From an uncultured Mollicutes bacterium (GTDB lineage: Bacteria > Bacillota_I > Bacilli_A > RFN20 > CAG-826), in NCBI GenBank assembly GCA_900540395.1, contig UQFQ01000001.1, forward strand, positions 62,001 to 126,000: DNA of 64,000 bases. The letters run 5' to 3'. The stretch's first letter is position 1; each line of letters opens with the position of its first letter. Below the pieces are notes generated by a model that was not told the DNA's origin, searched no databases, and saw only the letters and a program-made list of their open reading frames with translations. This document shows, one piece after another, positions 45,470 through 55,637 of this stretch. Made by a program: the position numbers and the translations under genes.

Positions 45470-46897
45470 ATGGATAACAAATTTTCTCAAGGAAATATTT
45501 TTAATATCGTCGATAAGAATTTTTTCTCAATCCTTACAAGAAAAGATAAAGATTTAAACTATGATATCCTTGTTAAAATTTTTAATTTAATTGAAAGTCA
45601 AGGCAACAATAGAATCGACAAACAAGAAATGCTTGTTGCTTTAAATAGTGAATATTCTTCTTTTACTGATATAGAGATTGATGATGAAGAAGATAAACCT
45701 TTAGAAGGCAAAACTTTCCTTGAAAAGTTGCATTTAAAAATTCGTCAATTCGTTAAAACTGGTTGGTTAAACGAAGAAACAGATCGCGACTTTATTTCTT
45801 ATATTTCTTTTAATGACTACTCTTTAGAAATATTAAATACCCTGCAAAATCTCATCCAAAAAGAGAAAAATGAGATTGAGTTTACAGGCTATACGCTTAC
45901 AATATATAGTCTTTTAAAAAGCATTAATGATAATAATGTAACAGCAGTTATTGAGCAAATTTCTCAAAATAAAAAGAATCTAGAAAGGTCGCTTTTAGGT
46001 TTAAATAGCCGAATAAAACATTATATTACTTCTCTTTTGAATAGATCTGATCTTTCTGCGGAAGAGGTTTTAGATGAGTTAACTGAAAAATATGGTAAAA
46101 AAGTTATTCTAGTCGTATTTGATAACTTAAAAAGAAAAGATAATCCAAATAAGTATGCTAGAGACATCATTAACAAATTAGAAAAATTACTCATTGAAGA
46201 AAATTTAAATAAGATTGTTTTAAATTACATTAGTGTTAAAAAGAGCAATGAAAATCCTGAAGAAATAAAGAAATATCTTCAAGAGATGATTTTGAATATT
46301 ATTGAATTTTATCGAAAAGTTGAAGAAATTATTGATAGAATTGATTCGAACAATTCACGTTATGTTTCTAATGCTAAAAATGTTCTTCAATTTATTCTTT
46401 CAGATTCGAAAGATGTTGTTGGCGAAATAAATAAGACTTTAAAACTTATTAAACGAATTGATAAAAGATTTAATGATAATGATGTTGAAATTGACTTTGA
46501 TTCTATTATTAATATTTCACCTATTGATGAAGAATCATTGTATACGCCAAGGAATTATCGCTTAAGAAAAGACAAAGTTAATTTTGAATATACTCCTTTA
46601 AGTGAAGAAGAAATAAATGAAGCTAAAGAAAGTTTGAAACTTAACAATGAATTTTCTAAGGAAAATGTTAATAGATATATCATCTCTTTACTTAATGAAA
46701 ACTATAAAGAAAACAATAAATCTTCTTTAAAAGTCAGCGATATGATAAACATCGACAATAAATCCTTTATTATGATAAACCTTGCTTTTGCTTTTAGCGA
46801 AAGTTCAAATATCGATTACGAAATCAAAATTTTGCCCGATAGAATTGAAGTTAATGGCTATTCATTACAAAATTTATTAATTTCTAAAAGAGGATAA
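45470..46897 (+). CDS. jetA: Wadjet protein JetA
   Basis: This 475-residue protein begins IFNIVDKNFFSILTRKDKDL and is followed by a helical body, which fits JetA of Wadjet (MksF/MukF-like kleisin), probably the type II form, judging from the N-terminus. With JetB and JetC it makes the SMC-like loop-extruding complex that recognises small circular DNA. It is the first gene; TATAAT lies 9 nt before the ATG and there is no ribosome site, so its mRNA is probably leaderless. It is 5 nt from jetB. Confidence 0.82.
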   Translation: MDNKFSQGNIFNIVDKNFFSILTRKDKDLNYDILVKIFNLIESQGNNRIDKQEMLVALNSEYSSFTDIEIDDEEDKPLEGKTFLEKLHLKIRQFVKTGWLNEETDRDFISYISFNDYSLEILNTLQNLIQKEKNEIEFTGYTLTIYSLLKSINDNNVTAVIEQISQNKKNLERSLLGLNSRIKHYITSLLNRSDLSAEEVLDELTEKYGKKVILVVFDNLKRKDNPNKYARDIINKLEKLLIEENLNKIVLNYISVKKSNENPEEIKKYLQEMILNIIEFYRKVEEIIDRIDSNNSRYVSNAKNVLQFILSDSKDVVGEINKTLKLIKRIDKRFNDNDVEIDFDSIINISPIDEESLYTPRNYRLRKDKVNFEYTPLSEEEINEAKESLKLNNEFSKENVNRYIISLLNENYKENNKSSLKVSDMINIDNKSFIMINLAFAFSESSNIDYEIKILPDRIEVNGYSLQNLLISKRG

Positions 46898-46902
46898 ATA
46901 TT

Positions 46903-47553
46903 ATGAAAGTAGAAAGAGAAAATGTAGAAGAATTTAGTCAAGAATATTTAAAACTTAAAGATAGAGATAAAGAAGATTTTAGCCGTATTGCTAATAAACT
47001 TCTTGCAAAAACCTTTATTGTTTGTGATTTGAACGAAGATAAAGATGACTACTATACTTCTTTAAGATTTTTTTATTTGCTTTCAGTTTATTTTTCTTTT
47101 ATCGATTATGAAATTATCAAAAATGAATTAAATAGAGTCGTATATATTAAAACCACAAAAGATCGTAATAGATTTCATCTTAATAAAATCGATACCATTA
47201 TTGCTTTAATTTTTAGAGCAAAATATTTTGAAAAAAGTAAAGAAATAAGTCTTGATAGAATTGTTACTTTAACTATTGAAGAATTAGTGGAAGAAATAAA
47301 TAAAACAAAGATTTATCAAAGTCAAAAAACAATTACTGAAATTGAAAGAGCATTAAAAGTTTTAAGAAGAAATAAAATTTGTAATTTTGTTGGTAAAGCA
47401 ACAAAAGATACTATTATTGAAATTCTCCCAACAATTTTAATATTGATAAAAGTTTCTGATATCGAAGATATTAAAAATAAAGTCTTAAATTATATAAACG
47501 ATAGTGAAGATAATGAAGAGGACGCTGAAGATGAAAACGTTAGTGAAGATTAA
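46903..47553 (+). CDS. jetB: Wadjet protein JetB (DUF4194)
   Basis: A 216-residue winged-helix/KITE-type protein in the position of MksE. It has the block LRFFYLLSVYFSFIDYEII and KTTKDRNRFHLNKIDTIIALIFR, typical of the DUF4194 family, and an acidic tail. It links JetA to the JetC ATPase. It overlaps jetC by 23 nt. Confidence 0.85.
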   Translation: MKVERENVEEFSQEYLKLKDRDKEDFSRIANKLLAKTFIVCDLNEDKDDYYTSLRFFYLLSVYFSFIDYEIIKNELNRVVYIKTTKDRNRFHLNKIDTIIALIFRAKYFEKSKEISLDRIVTLTIEELVEEINKTKIYQSQKTITEIERALKVLRRNKICNFVGKATKDTIIEILPTILILIKVSDIEDIKNKVLNYINDSEDNEEDAEDENVSED

Positions 47554-50500
47554 ATTAGTTAATTGGCATATTTTTCAAGATAATACCATTCCATTGAAAG
47601 ACAATACCTTAATTTTTGGAGAAAACGGAAGCGGTAAATCAACACTTATTGACGCGATTCATTATGTGATAGATGGCGGGAAAGACGTTAAATTTAATAC
47701 TGCAGTTAATTTACAAGGCAGTTCAATAAACAAAAGAACTGTCGAAAGCTACATACGTTTAAAAACCGGTGTAGAAGGCAAAGAATATGTTAGAAATGGA
47801 GATGTCGTTTCACATATTGCTTTAGAATTTTTTGATGAAGTTAGCAAGAAAAGCAGTGTAATTGGAGTTGTATTAGAGCTTGCTAATGGTGAACATAAAG
47901 AAAAATCAACCTTTTATCATGTTATTAACTCTTCTTTTGATGACAATTGGTTTTTTAATGAAAATAAAAATCAAGTTCATACATTTAAGCAATTTCGATC
48001 TTATCTAGATAGTTTAAATTTAAATTTTCACATTTTAGATGGTTCAAAGGCTGATGTTTTTAAGGCAGTTCACCAAGCTTTAGGTATTTTGAGAGAAAGA
48101 GATACTTATTCCGATCTTTTAAATAAAGCGATTGCTTTTAGACCAATAGATAATGTTAGTGACTTTGTTTATAACTATTTAATGCCAGAAAAATCAGTTA
48201 ACTTGAATGAACTTAAAAATTTAATCAGAAGCTATCGTGAAGTTAAAAAGTTAGTTGATGAAGAAAATAGTAAAAAAGAAATCTTAAAAAAAATTGATAT
48301 TGATGGGAACGCATATTTGACTCAAAAGAAGGATGTTTTAGTTATTACTCATTTAATTAATGAAATAGATTTAGAAAATAATATTAAAAATGTTAATAAA
48401 TTAAATAAAGATATTGCAAATCTTGAAAGCGAAAATAAAGAGCTTGAGGATAAAAATAATTCCTTAAATAAAGATAAAGAATCGTTGTTGGAGCAAAAAA
48501 TCGCCTTGTCCTCTAATTCAAATGCGATTACTTATAATTCTTTAATTAAAAATTTAGAAAGCGAAAAAAATTCATTAAAATCTACTCAAGGTGATATAAG
48601 AAAGTTGACCTCTTGCATTAATCAAGAACAACAAAGAATCAAAGTTTTGAACGTTGATATTAATTTAAAAGGATATTTAAAAGATAAAGATTTTAAATCG
48701 TTTAAAGAAAATTTAAATTCATATAAAGAAATTATAAAAAACGATTTAAGCAAAACTTTAAGAGGTAGAGAAAAAGAACTTTCTAATGAAATTAATGCTC
48801 TTGAAAAAGAGGAAAATTCAAATACATCTCAAATTGAACAACTTAAAAAATCAAATAACGTTTATAAGCAACATATTCCTGAGTTTATTAAACTTGTTAA
48901 AGAGGAAGCAAAGGAAAAATATCACATTGATAATCTGTTGATTGAACCATTTTGTGAAGGAATTGAGATTAAAAATGAATTTGAAAACGATCGTAACGAC
49001 ATTGAAATGTTTTTAAATAATCGTCGTTTTGATCTTCTTGTTAATTCAAAATATTTTCCTTTAGTGAGTAGAATTTATTCTGAACATAGAAAAGAGTTTG
49101 AATCTATTAGCGTTGTTGATCTATCAAAAATTGATCCTGATTTAAAAGCCAGTGAGAACTCACTTTATTATAAACTTGATGTTTCTTCTTCAACTAAAGA
49201 AGCAGAGCTTTATGCTCGTTATTTATTAGGAAATACTGCAAAACTTAATTCTTTTGATGATTTTACATATGAAAATAATGAAGTTTTAGAAGGCGGATTC
49301 GTATATAGCGTCGATAAAATTTCTCAACGAAAACAGTCGATTGCTTTATATCCTTTCATAGGCAAAGAAAGTATTAAAAAACGTATTGATATTTTGATAA
49401 AGAAGAATCAGACAATAGAAGAAAAGCTAAAGGTTTTAAAACCTGAGTTAGATTCGATAAGATTCAAATTAGATCAAATCAGTGAAAGTTTAGTTATAGT
49501 TTTATTAACTTCTTACTGCGATAAAAATTTGTTTGAAATTGAAGATAGCATAAATAAAAAAATAGAATCTCTTGAAAAACAAATTAATGAACTCGTTGCT
49601 AATGATATTGATTTGCTTGATTTAAATAACAGGATTAAAGAGTTTGAAAAACAAATTAACGAAATTAGTGAAAAAATTAGAAACTTTGAATCCAAAAAAT
49701 ACGCTAACAACATTCGCTTAGGAGGGCTTAAGACTTCTTTAGATAACGAAAATAAAGTTATTATTAGTTTAAAAGAATTTTTAGAAAAAGATAATAAATC
49801 ACCTGAATTTAAGGCTGCCTATAGTGAAAGAAGCGCAGTTTATAAAGCTTTGACTAAAGAACACTTAGATGAAAACTTAAAAACGTTTAATCGTGAAATT
49901 TATAGTCTTGTTGCCAAAATAGAGAAGAACATGGCTGAATATAACACTAAGTTCGGTGAAGATTTGACGCCAAATATTGATTCACTCAATAACTACTTTG
50001 AATTTTATCATAATAGAATTCAAAGAGATTTAAACAAATATTCTTCTGAACTAACTGAATATGAAGAAAAAGCTAAAAAAGGTTTCCAAGAAGATTATAT
50101 TTCAAAAATTAGAAGGTTTATTAAAGAAGAGCAAGAACATATTTCTAAGCTAAATAAAATATTAAAAGATAAACCTTTTGGTGTCGATCAAGATGTTTAC
50201 GAATTTATGATTACGAGGAATAAGGACGAACGTCTTGGTAGATTTTATGATATTTTCATGTCAAATAGAGATTATGAAAATGAAAGCAGAGATCTTTTCA
50301 CTGATGATTTAAGAGTTGAAGAAAGAGATAACTTAAACGAACTTTTCAATACATTAACTAAAGAAACAAATACTACGGAAGAAGAAAAGAAACTTAAAGA
50401 ATTTACGGATTATCGTTCATTTATGTCTTATGACATTAAGATTAAATATAAAAATGGTGAAATTTCTTATTTTTCTAAAGTCAATAATGAAAAGAGCGGA

Positions 50501-50803
50501 GGTGAAACTCAAACCCCATTCTACATTATGATTGCAGCTAGCTTTGAACAAATTTTTAGAGCTTCTGCTTTATTAAACAAAAAGGAATCTCCAATGGGCT
50601 TAGTTATTTTAGATGAGGCTTTTAATAATATGGATGAACAAAGAATTGAAGCCATGATTAAGTATTTTAAAACTTTAGAAGTTCAATTTTTAATTGTTGT
50701 TCCTACTCAAAGAGCTGCTATGATTATAAAATATATGGATACCAATATTCCGTTAGTTAAACATAATAATGTAGCTATTGCTTTAAATGGTTATAAAATA
50801 TGA
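47531..50803 (+). CDS. jetC: Wadjet protein JetC, SMC-like ATPase
   Basis: The start at 47531 (MKTLVKIKLVNWHIFQDN) gives 1090 residues; the frame is open from 47504. Walker A is GENGSGKST near residue 31. A long coiled coil with a hinge region occupies the middle. The signature is SGGETQTPF and Walker B is LVILDEAFNNMDEQR near the end. It is the motor of the complex. It overlaps jetD by 4 nt. Confidence 0.93.
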   Translation: MKTLVKIKLVNWHIFQDNTIPLKDNTLIFGENGSGKSTLIDAIHYVIDGGKDVKFNTAVNLQGSSINKRTVESYIRLKTGVEGKEYVRNGDVVSHIALEFFDEVSKKSSVIGVVLELANGEHKEKSTFYHVINSSFDDNWFFNENKNQVHTFKQFRSYLDSLNLNFHILDGSKADVFKAVHQALGILRERDTYSDLLNKAIAFRPIDNVSDFVYNYLMPEKSVNLNELKNLIRSYREVKKLVDEENSKKEILKKIDIDGNAYLTQKKDVLVITHLINEIDLENNIKNVNKLNKDIANLESENKELEDKNNSLNKDKESLLEQKIALSSNSNAITYNSLIKNLESEKNSLKSTQGDIRKLTSCINQEQQRIKVLNVDINLKGYLKDKDFKSFKENLNSYKEIIKNDLSKTLRGREKELSNEINALEKEENSNTSQIEQLKKSNNVYKQHIPEFIKLVKEEAKEKYHIDNLLIEPFCEGIEIKNEFENDRNDIEMFLNNRRFDLLVNSKYFPLVSRIYSEHRKEFESISVVDLSKIDPDLKASENSLYYKLDVSSSTKEAELYARYLLGNTAKLNSFDDFTYENNEVLEGGFVYSVDKISQRKQSIALYPFIGKESIKKRIDILIKKNQTIEEKLKVLKPELDSIRFKLDQISESLVIVLLTSYCDKNLFEIEDSINKKIESLEKQINELVANDIDLLDLNNRIKEFEKQINEISEKIRNFESKKYANNIRLGGLKTSLDNENKVIISLKEFLEKDNKSPEFKAAYSERSAVYKALTKEHLDENLKTFNREIYSLVAKIEKNMAEYNTKFGEDLTPNIDSLNNYFEFYHNRIQRDLNKYSSELTEYEEKAKKGFQEDYISKIRRFIKEEQEHISKLNKILKDKPFGVDQDVYEFMITRNKDERLGRFYDIFMSNRDYENESRDLFTDDLRVEERDNLNELFNTLTKETNTTEEEKKLKEFTDYRSFMSYDIKIKYKNGEISYFSKVNNEKSGGETQTPFYIMIAASFEQIFRASALLNKKESPMGLVILDEAFNNMDEQRIEAMIKYFKTLEVQFLIVVPTQRAAMIIKYMDTNIPLVKHNNVAIALNGYKI

Positions 50804-51990
50804 ATTTAGAAAAGGAAATACTTTTTAAACTTGTTGATAAACTGGAAAGAAGTAAAGATTTTAAAAACGGTACTTTAACTTCAGCAAATATCTATTTAAC
50901 AATAAACGATAGTTTAATTTCGCCTTTATTTTCATCAACAGGTTATTTAAAAGAAGATGAATATGAACGAGCCTTTTCTGATTTAAAAAAGAGAAATTTT
51001 GTTTTTCTAAAAAATAGAGATAACTATAATTTTAGAATTGTTTTGAATCTTTCTTCTCTTAATGAAGTTTATGAGTTTTTAAATTATAAGGGTAAGAAAA
51101 TTGAAGTAAACGAAGAAGAACAATTCCTTAAAGCAAAAGAAGAAGATTATAAAAATAATTTAGTTTTGCAGTCTTTTTTGAACAAATGTATAACTTTACT
51201 GCATGAAAATAAAAGCGTAAATAAGTATTTTAAAGATCACAATGAACTTGAGTTTATTTTAAAAGCTATTGATTCTATAATGAATAACAAAGGCGAAATA
51301 TTGTTAAGAAACTTTTCGGTTAGGGTATTTAATAATTCAAAAATTGTTGAAAATAATGCTAATAAAATTTTTCGAATTTATAACGAATTTTCTAATGAAG
51401 AATTTAAAGATTTCAATTCTTTAATTGAACATTATTATATCTATAGAAATTTTAATCTTATCCTCATTAAAGGCGATATTACTTTAAAAATAAATGAAGA
51501 GATTATCCATGTTGGGAAGCTAAATTCAACATTTGCCCTTTCTTCAGAGATACTTGATAAAGTGGAGATCATTAATCTTCCTGTCGAAAAAGTTATCACA
51601 ATAGAAAATCAAACAACATTTAATTATTTTTCTGATTCATCATTTTTAGTTTTATATACTGACGGATATATTTCTTCCGCTATGGCAATATTTTTAAAGA
51701 AATTATATTCTTTTAAAAAGAGTTTACGTTTTTATCATTTTGGCGATATTGATTGGGGCGGAATTAATATTTATTTAGATATTATTGCTAAAACTGGAAT
51801 TAAATTTAACACCTATAAAATGGACATTGAAACTTTGAAAGAATATCAAGGTTACGCAAAAAGTCTAACTGAGAAGGATAAAGAAAATTTAATTTCTTTA
51901 ATAAAGAATGCTAAAGATGAAGAAATGCTTAAATTGGTTGATTTCATGCTTTCGAATAATATTAAATTAGAACAAGAAGCAATTGATTAA
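50800..51990 (+). CDS. jetD: Wadjet protein JetD, topoisomerase-like nuclease
   Basis: The 396-residue protein has an N-terminal DUF3322-like arm and a C-terminal Toprim (DUF2220) domain with TIENQTTFNYF (metal-binding Glu) and HFGDIDWGGINI (Asp pair). In known Wadjet systems JetD cleaves the plasmid held by JetABC. All catalytic residues appear intact, so the system is probably active. Confidence 0.92.
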   Translation: MNLEKEILFKLVDKLERSKDFKNGTLTSANIYLTINDSLISPLFSSTGYLKEDEYERAFSDLKKRNFVFLKNRDNYNFRIVLNLSSLNEVYEFLNYKGKKIEVNEEEQFLKAKEEDYKNNLVLQSFLNKCITLLHENKSVNKYFKDHNELEFILKAIDSIMNNKGEILLRNFSVRVFNNSKIVENNANKIFRIYNEFSNEEFKDFNSLIEHYYIYRNFNLILIKGDITLKINEEIIHVGKLNSTFALSSEILDKVEIINLPVEKVITIENQTTFNYFSDSSFLVLYTDGYISSAMAIFLKKLYSFKKSLRFYHFGDIDWGGINIYLDIIAKTGIKFNTYKMDIETLKEYQGYAKSLTEKDKENLISLIKNAKDEEMLKLVDFMLSNNIKLEQEAID

Positions 51991-52031
51991 AAAATCAAAG
52001 TAAATTATAACGTGTAAAATAAATTGTAATT

Positions 52032-52466
52032 ATGAATTTAGTGTCTTTTATTTATCCATTATTTTTAACTTTATTAATTGAAACACCAATTTATTTTGAA
52101 TTAGGCAAAAAGAAAAATATAGTGGTGTTTCTTTCTTTAATAACAATGAATGTAATTTCAAACTTACTTTTTAATTATCTTTATATTTTATTAGATTATT
52201 CATTTGTATTTTTAATTCTAGGTGAATTTATTGTTACGTTTATTGAAGGAGCGGTTCTTTATTTAATTTTTAACTTTAAAAAGAGTTTTTTAGCTATCTT
52301 AGCTAATTTTTTATCTTTTATAGTTGGATATTTATTGAATACATATTTAATAAAAACTACTGATTCACTTCTTATAGCTACTTTAATATTTGAAACAGCT
52401 TTCTTAATTTATTTTGTTATTGAAGTGGTTATACAAATGAAGAAATTTATAAAAAGAAAGAGCTAG
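52032..52466 (+). CDS. Four- to five-helix membrane protein
   Basis: The 144-residue protein consists of four or five hydrophobic segments with a basic end (KKFIKRKS). It starts 41 nt after jetD and could be co-transcribed with it. It has a convergent partner (52486) with which it shares a terminator; both are membrane proteins, so a link is possible. Family unknown. Confidence 0.6.
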   Translation: MNLVSFIYPLFLTLLIETPIYFELGKKKNIVVFLSLITMNVISNLLFNYLYILLDYSFVFLILGEFIVTFIEGAVLYLIFNFKKSFLAILANFLSFIVGYLLNTYLIKTTDSLLIATLIFETAFLIYFVIEVVIQMKKFIKRKS

Positions 52467-52486
52467 ATACTTCTAGCTCAATTTTT
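52461..52486. terminator. Bidirectional terminator
   Basis: GAGCTAG (52461-52467) pairs with CTAGCTC (52474-52480), followed by AATTTTTTAT. The TAG stop codon of the plus-strand gene is inside the stem. Confidence 0.75.
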
Positions 52487-53274
52487 TATTTAATTTTTCT
52501 TGTTTTAACAATAAGTCTTATTAAGAAGATAATAAAAACGATTAATGAAATACCTATAAAGACTATTCCGCCAAGAATTCCAAATAGGGCAAGAGTAAGA
52601 CCAAAACCATATGAATCATTTTCAATTGTAAATAGATAGTTTAATGAATAGTTATTAATATTTTCATAATTCCCAGGAAATTGTACTGTTTCGCTATAGT
52701 TACCGGTATCATCATCGAATCTAGAAGTATCAAACCATGTTTCGCCATAAACATAACTATCAAGAGAAGGATCGTAGAAATAGAATAGTACAGTGTAAAG
52801 TGCAAAATTATCTAAATCTACAAATTTAAAATCTATGTCTACTGTCGTAAGATTTGTTTCTGCATCGTAAGAGAGAAAAGAATAATCAAAGTGAGAAATG
52901 AATGATTCTGGCTGAGAATAATCATAACAATAGTGCGTAATAATCAATTCATCAGACTCGATAACATCTTGAATTTCATATTCTTCTAGTTCTAGAGAAA
53001 TTTTTGCTGACTTGTATGGTGGTATAAAATAACCATAAAAGCTATACCGATTTCCTGAAATCAAATTATTATTATTGGTATCTGAAATTTCGAAACCACG
53101 TAAAAAATAATCAGAGTTATTATCACATTCAAAAGTTAAGATATTATCTTCTACAGTAAAATCTTGAACAACTTGTTCATATGTTGTTGTATAAAGTTGA
53201 TCTGGAGAAGGAGAATTAGCCATTAATAAAGGTAAAAGTATTGGCAAAATTAATAAGGCTTTTTTCTTTTTCAT
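52486..53274 (-). CDS. Exported protein with C-terminal membrane anchor
   Basis: A signal peptide (residues 1-20, KKKKALLILPILLPLLMA) precedes a ~200-residue acidic extracellular part with many Tyr and Asp, then a C-terminal transmembrane helix (about 229-255) and a basic tail. No domain is recognised. TATAAT lies exactly 6 nt before the ATG, so the mRNA is probably leaderless. Codon 76 (53049-53047) is CGG in SGN[CGG]YSFYGY, where an aromatic residue would fit. Confidence 0.7.
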   Translation of the reverse strand: MKKKKALLILPILLPLLMANSPSPDQLYTTTYEQVVQDFTVEDNILTFECDNNSDYFLRGFEISDTNNNNLISGNRYSFYGYFIPPYKSAKISLELEEYEIQDVIESDELIITHYCYDYSQPESFISHFDYSFLSYDAETNLTTVDIDFKFVDLDNFALYTVLFYFYDPSLDSYVYGETWFDTSRFDDDTGNYSETVQFPGNYENINNYSLNYLFTIENDSYGFGLTLALFGILGGIVFIGISLIVFIIFLIRLIVKTRKIK

Positions 53275-53479
53275 AAAATAATTATAACATTTAAAGGTAA
53301 AAGAAATAGATATAAATAAAATAGGATTAGAATTATTTTGGTATAAATTAAAGGAAAATTAAATCGTAAATTAAAAATTAACCTTGCAAAACATTAATAT
53401 TTTTAAAAATTTCCTTTCAAAAGTTAATTTTCATTAAGGCAAGTTTATATGGTAAAATAATTTTTAAAGGAAACTTTTT

Positions 53480-53908
53480 ATGAGTAAAGACATGTTAAAA
53501 GAATTAGAATTCAAGGATTATTCTTTTGTTAATCGTTTGCTACCTAGAATTAAGCGGGAACAATTTGAAAATAAAGTTAATGGTAAAAATGGATTTTTAA
53601 TACTCGATTCAAACAATAATCCAGTAGGTTTTATTTTATATGTTGTACTTTGGGAAAAGTTGCCTTTTATTGAACACTTGATTATCGATGAAGCGTTTCG
53701 TAACAAAGGATACGGAACAAAAGCTCTTTTAAGTTTTGAAAAACGCATGAAAGATATGAATTATAAGATGGTTTTACTTTCTACTCAAGTTGATGAAAAA
53801 GCACAATTTTTATATCGTCGTTTAGGCTATGTTGATAATGGTGCTTTGTTTTTAGAAAATACTCCTTTCGATCAACCAGCTGAATTATTTTTAAAGAAAA
53901 TATTATAA
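53480..53908 (+). CDS. GNAT family N-acetyltransferase
   Basis: A 142-residue GNAT with IDEAFRNKGYGTKALLSFE as the acetyl-CoA motif, then STQVDEKAQFLYRRLGYVD and a C-terminal ENTPFDQPAE block, which defines a small Firmicute subgroup. Codon 26 (53555-53557) is CGG and uninformative. The stop overlaps the next start by 1 nt. AAAGGAAA lies 7 nt before the ATG. Confidence 0.83.
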   Translation: MSKDMLKELEFKDYSFVNRLLPRIKREQFENKVNGKNGFLILDSNNNPVGFILYVVLWEKLPFIEHLIIDEAFRNKGYGTKALLSFEKRMKDMNYKMVLLSTQVDEKAQFLYRRLGYVDNGALFLENTPFDQPAELFLKKIL

Positions 53909-55461
53909 TGAATCCACGTTTCTTAATATTAGTTGACTCTTTTAAAGACTCTATTTCATCAAATGAAATAGGTAAATTATTGCATAAACTTATACCAAAT
54001 TCTGATTATTATCCTATTTCTGATGGAGGTGAAGGCTTTTTAGATACGATTAAATATATAAAAAAGTGCGATGAAATAAAGCTAAAAACATATTCACCAT
54101 CATTTAAAGACATAGAAATTACTGTTTTAATTGATGAAGAGAAGAATGCATATTTAGAGTCTAGTCAAATTATTGGCTATAAATATAAGGCTGATGGAAA
54201 TATATTAAATAGAAGTTCTTTCGGAATTGGAGAAGCGTTAAAAAAGCTTAACCAGTTTGATATTAAAAATTTATATCTTGGATTAGGTGGAACATCAACT
54301 TCTGATGCAGGAGTTGGAGCACTCTTTTCTTTAGGAGCTAAATTTTTCTTAAGTAATCATGAAGAAATTAATAATCCATCAATTTATGACGTGTTAAAAG
54401 TGGAGAGTATAGATTTATCTAAATTAAGCAGACTTAACTTCAATATTTTTGTTGTTAATGATGTCACAAATCCATTAATAGGTAAAAATGGAGCAAATTA
54501 TGTTTTTGCTGAGCAAAAAGGAGCTAGTAGTGAAGAAATAAAGCTTCTTGAAAGATGCTTTAAAAGATTTATAAACTTAATTCAAGATTATTGTGTCAAT
54601 CTTGAAAATGAAATTGGTGATGGCTCAGCTGGCGGTTTAGGTTTTACCTTTAAGCACTTATTAAACGCTAAATATCTTCAAGGAATTGACTTTATTCTTT
54701 CATTAATTAATATTGAGAAGATTAAAGATACTTATGATTTTGTTATCACTGGAGAAGGTAAGTTTGACCAACAATCCATAAATGGAAAAGTAGTTGCTGG
54801 AATTTATAAATTTATTGAAAAAGAAAAAGTGATTATCGTTACTGGACAAAATAATACAAAAATTAAAAATCACATTTATTCAATTGTTCCTAAATATACA
54901 TGTGATATTAATGAATCTATTAATAATCCTCGAAAATATTTAAGTCTTATAGCTTCTGATATAAATAAAGATTTTTCTTCATTGAAAAGAATAAATCATA
55001 GTTTTCCGGCTTTTTATGACGCAAATAGTGAAATACTAATTTTAGGTTCATTTCCAAGTGTTCAATCAAGAATTGATGGTTTTTATTATATGCATAAAGG
55101 CAATCGCTTTTATAAAGTTCTTTCTAAGGTCTTTGAAGAAGAAATAGGAAGTTCAATTGACGAGAAAAAAGAATTTTTAACAAAACATCATATTGCTTTA
55201 TACGATGTTATTGATGAATGTCTTATTAATGGATCAAGTGATAGTACAATAACAAATGTTAGACCAACAGATTTAAATAAACTAATTTCTAAAAGCAAAA
55301 TAAGAAAAATTTTAGTTAATGGCAAGACGGCGCAAAAATACTTTAGCCAATATTTTTCAAATATTAATTTACCTGTATTTTTCCTTCCATCAACCTCTGC
55401 TAGAAATGCTAGTTTTAATTTAAACAAATTAACTGAAGAATATAAAAAAGCTTTAGATTAA
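53908..55461 (+). CDS. Glycerate kinase fused to DNA glycosylase (hypoxanthine/uracil type)
   Basis: The 517-residue protein is one unbroken frame. Residues 1-350 are glycerate 2-kinase (ILVDSFKDSISSNEI, SDGGEGFLDTI, GLGGTSTSDAGVGAL, GDGSAGGLGF, TGEGKFDQQS). Residues about 365-517 are a UDG-superfamily glycosylase of the hypoxanthine-DNA glycosylase kind: ILGSFPSVQSR (377-387) and LPSTSARNAS (493-502). The two functions, serine/glycerate metabolism and base-excision repair, have no obvious link, so the fusion is unusual. The last 17 codons are repeated downstream of the IS. Confidence 0.85.
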   Translation: MNPRFLILVDSFKDSISSNEIGKLLHKLIPNSDYYPISDGGEGFLDTIKYIKKCDEIKLKTYSPSFKDIEITVLIDEEKNAYLESSQIIGYKYKADGNILNRSSFGIGEALKKLNQFDIKNLYLGLGGTSTSDAGVGALFSLGAKFFLSNHEEINNPSIYDVLKVESIDLSKLSRLNFNIFVVNDVTNPLIGKNGANYVFAEQKGASSEEIKLLERCFKRFINLIQDYCVNLENEIGDGSAGGLGFTFKHLLNAKYLQGIDFILSLINIEKIKDTYDFVITGEGKFDQQSINGKVVAGIYKFIEKEKVIIVTGQNNTKIKNHIYSIVPKYTCDINESINNPRKYLSLIASDINKDFSSLKRINHSFPAFYDANSEILILGSFPSVQSRIDGFYYMHKGNRFYKVLSKVFEEEIGSSIDEKKEFLTKHHIALYDVIDECLINGSSDSTITNVRPTDLNKLISKSKIRKILVNGKTAQKYFSQYFSNINLPVFFLPSTSARNASFNLNKLTEEYKKALD

Positions 55462-55556
55462 TCTAAAAACAGTGCAAATTTCGACTATTTTATCTTAATT
55501 TTTAGTTTAATACTTTAAAACTAAATTATTGTTTAAATGCTTTTTGATATATAAAG
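55408..55556 (+). repeat. 149-bp direct repeat, left copy (target duplication)
   Basis: It runs from GCTAGTTTTAATTT inside the glycosylase gene to TTGATATATAAAG and appears identical to 57666-57814. The two copies flank the IS exactly. Confidence 0.9.
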
Positions 55557-55580
55557 CTTGACTTTTACACTTAAAAATGA

Positions 55581-55606
55581 AAAAAAGCGATAGTTATCGC
55601 TTTTTT
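55581..55606. terminator. Hairpin at left IS end
   Basis: AAAAAAGCGATA and TATCGCTTTTTT pair around GT. It terminates the transposase transcript and protects it from reading in from outside. Confidence 0.75.
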
Positions 55607-55637
55607 TAGTATTTAAATTTAAAATTTTTGTAGCGAA

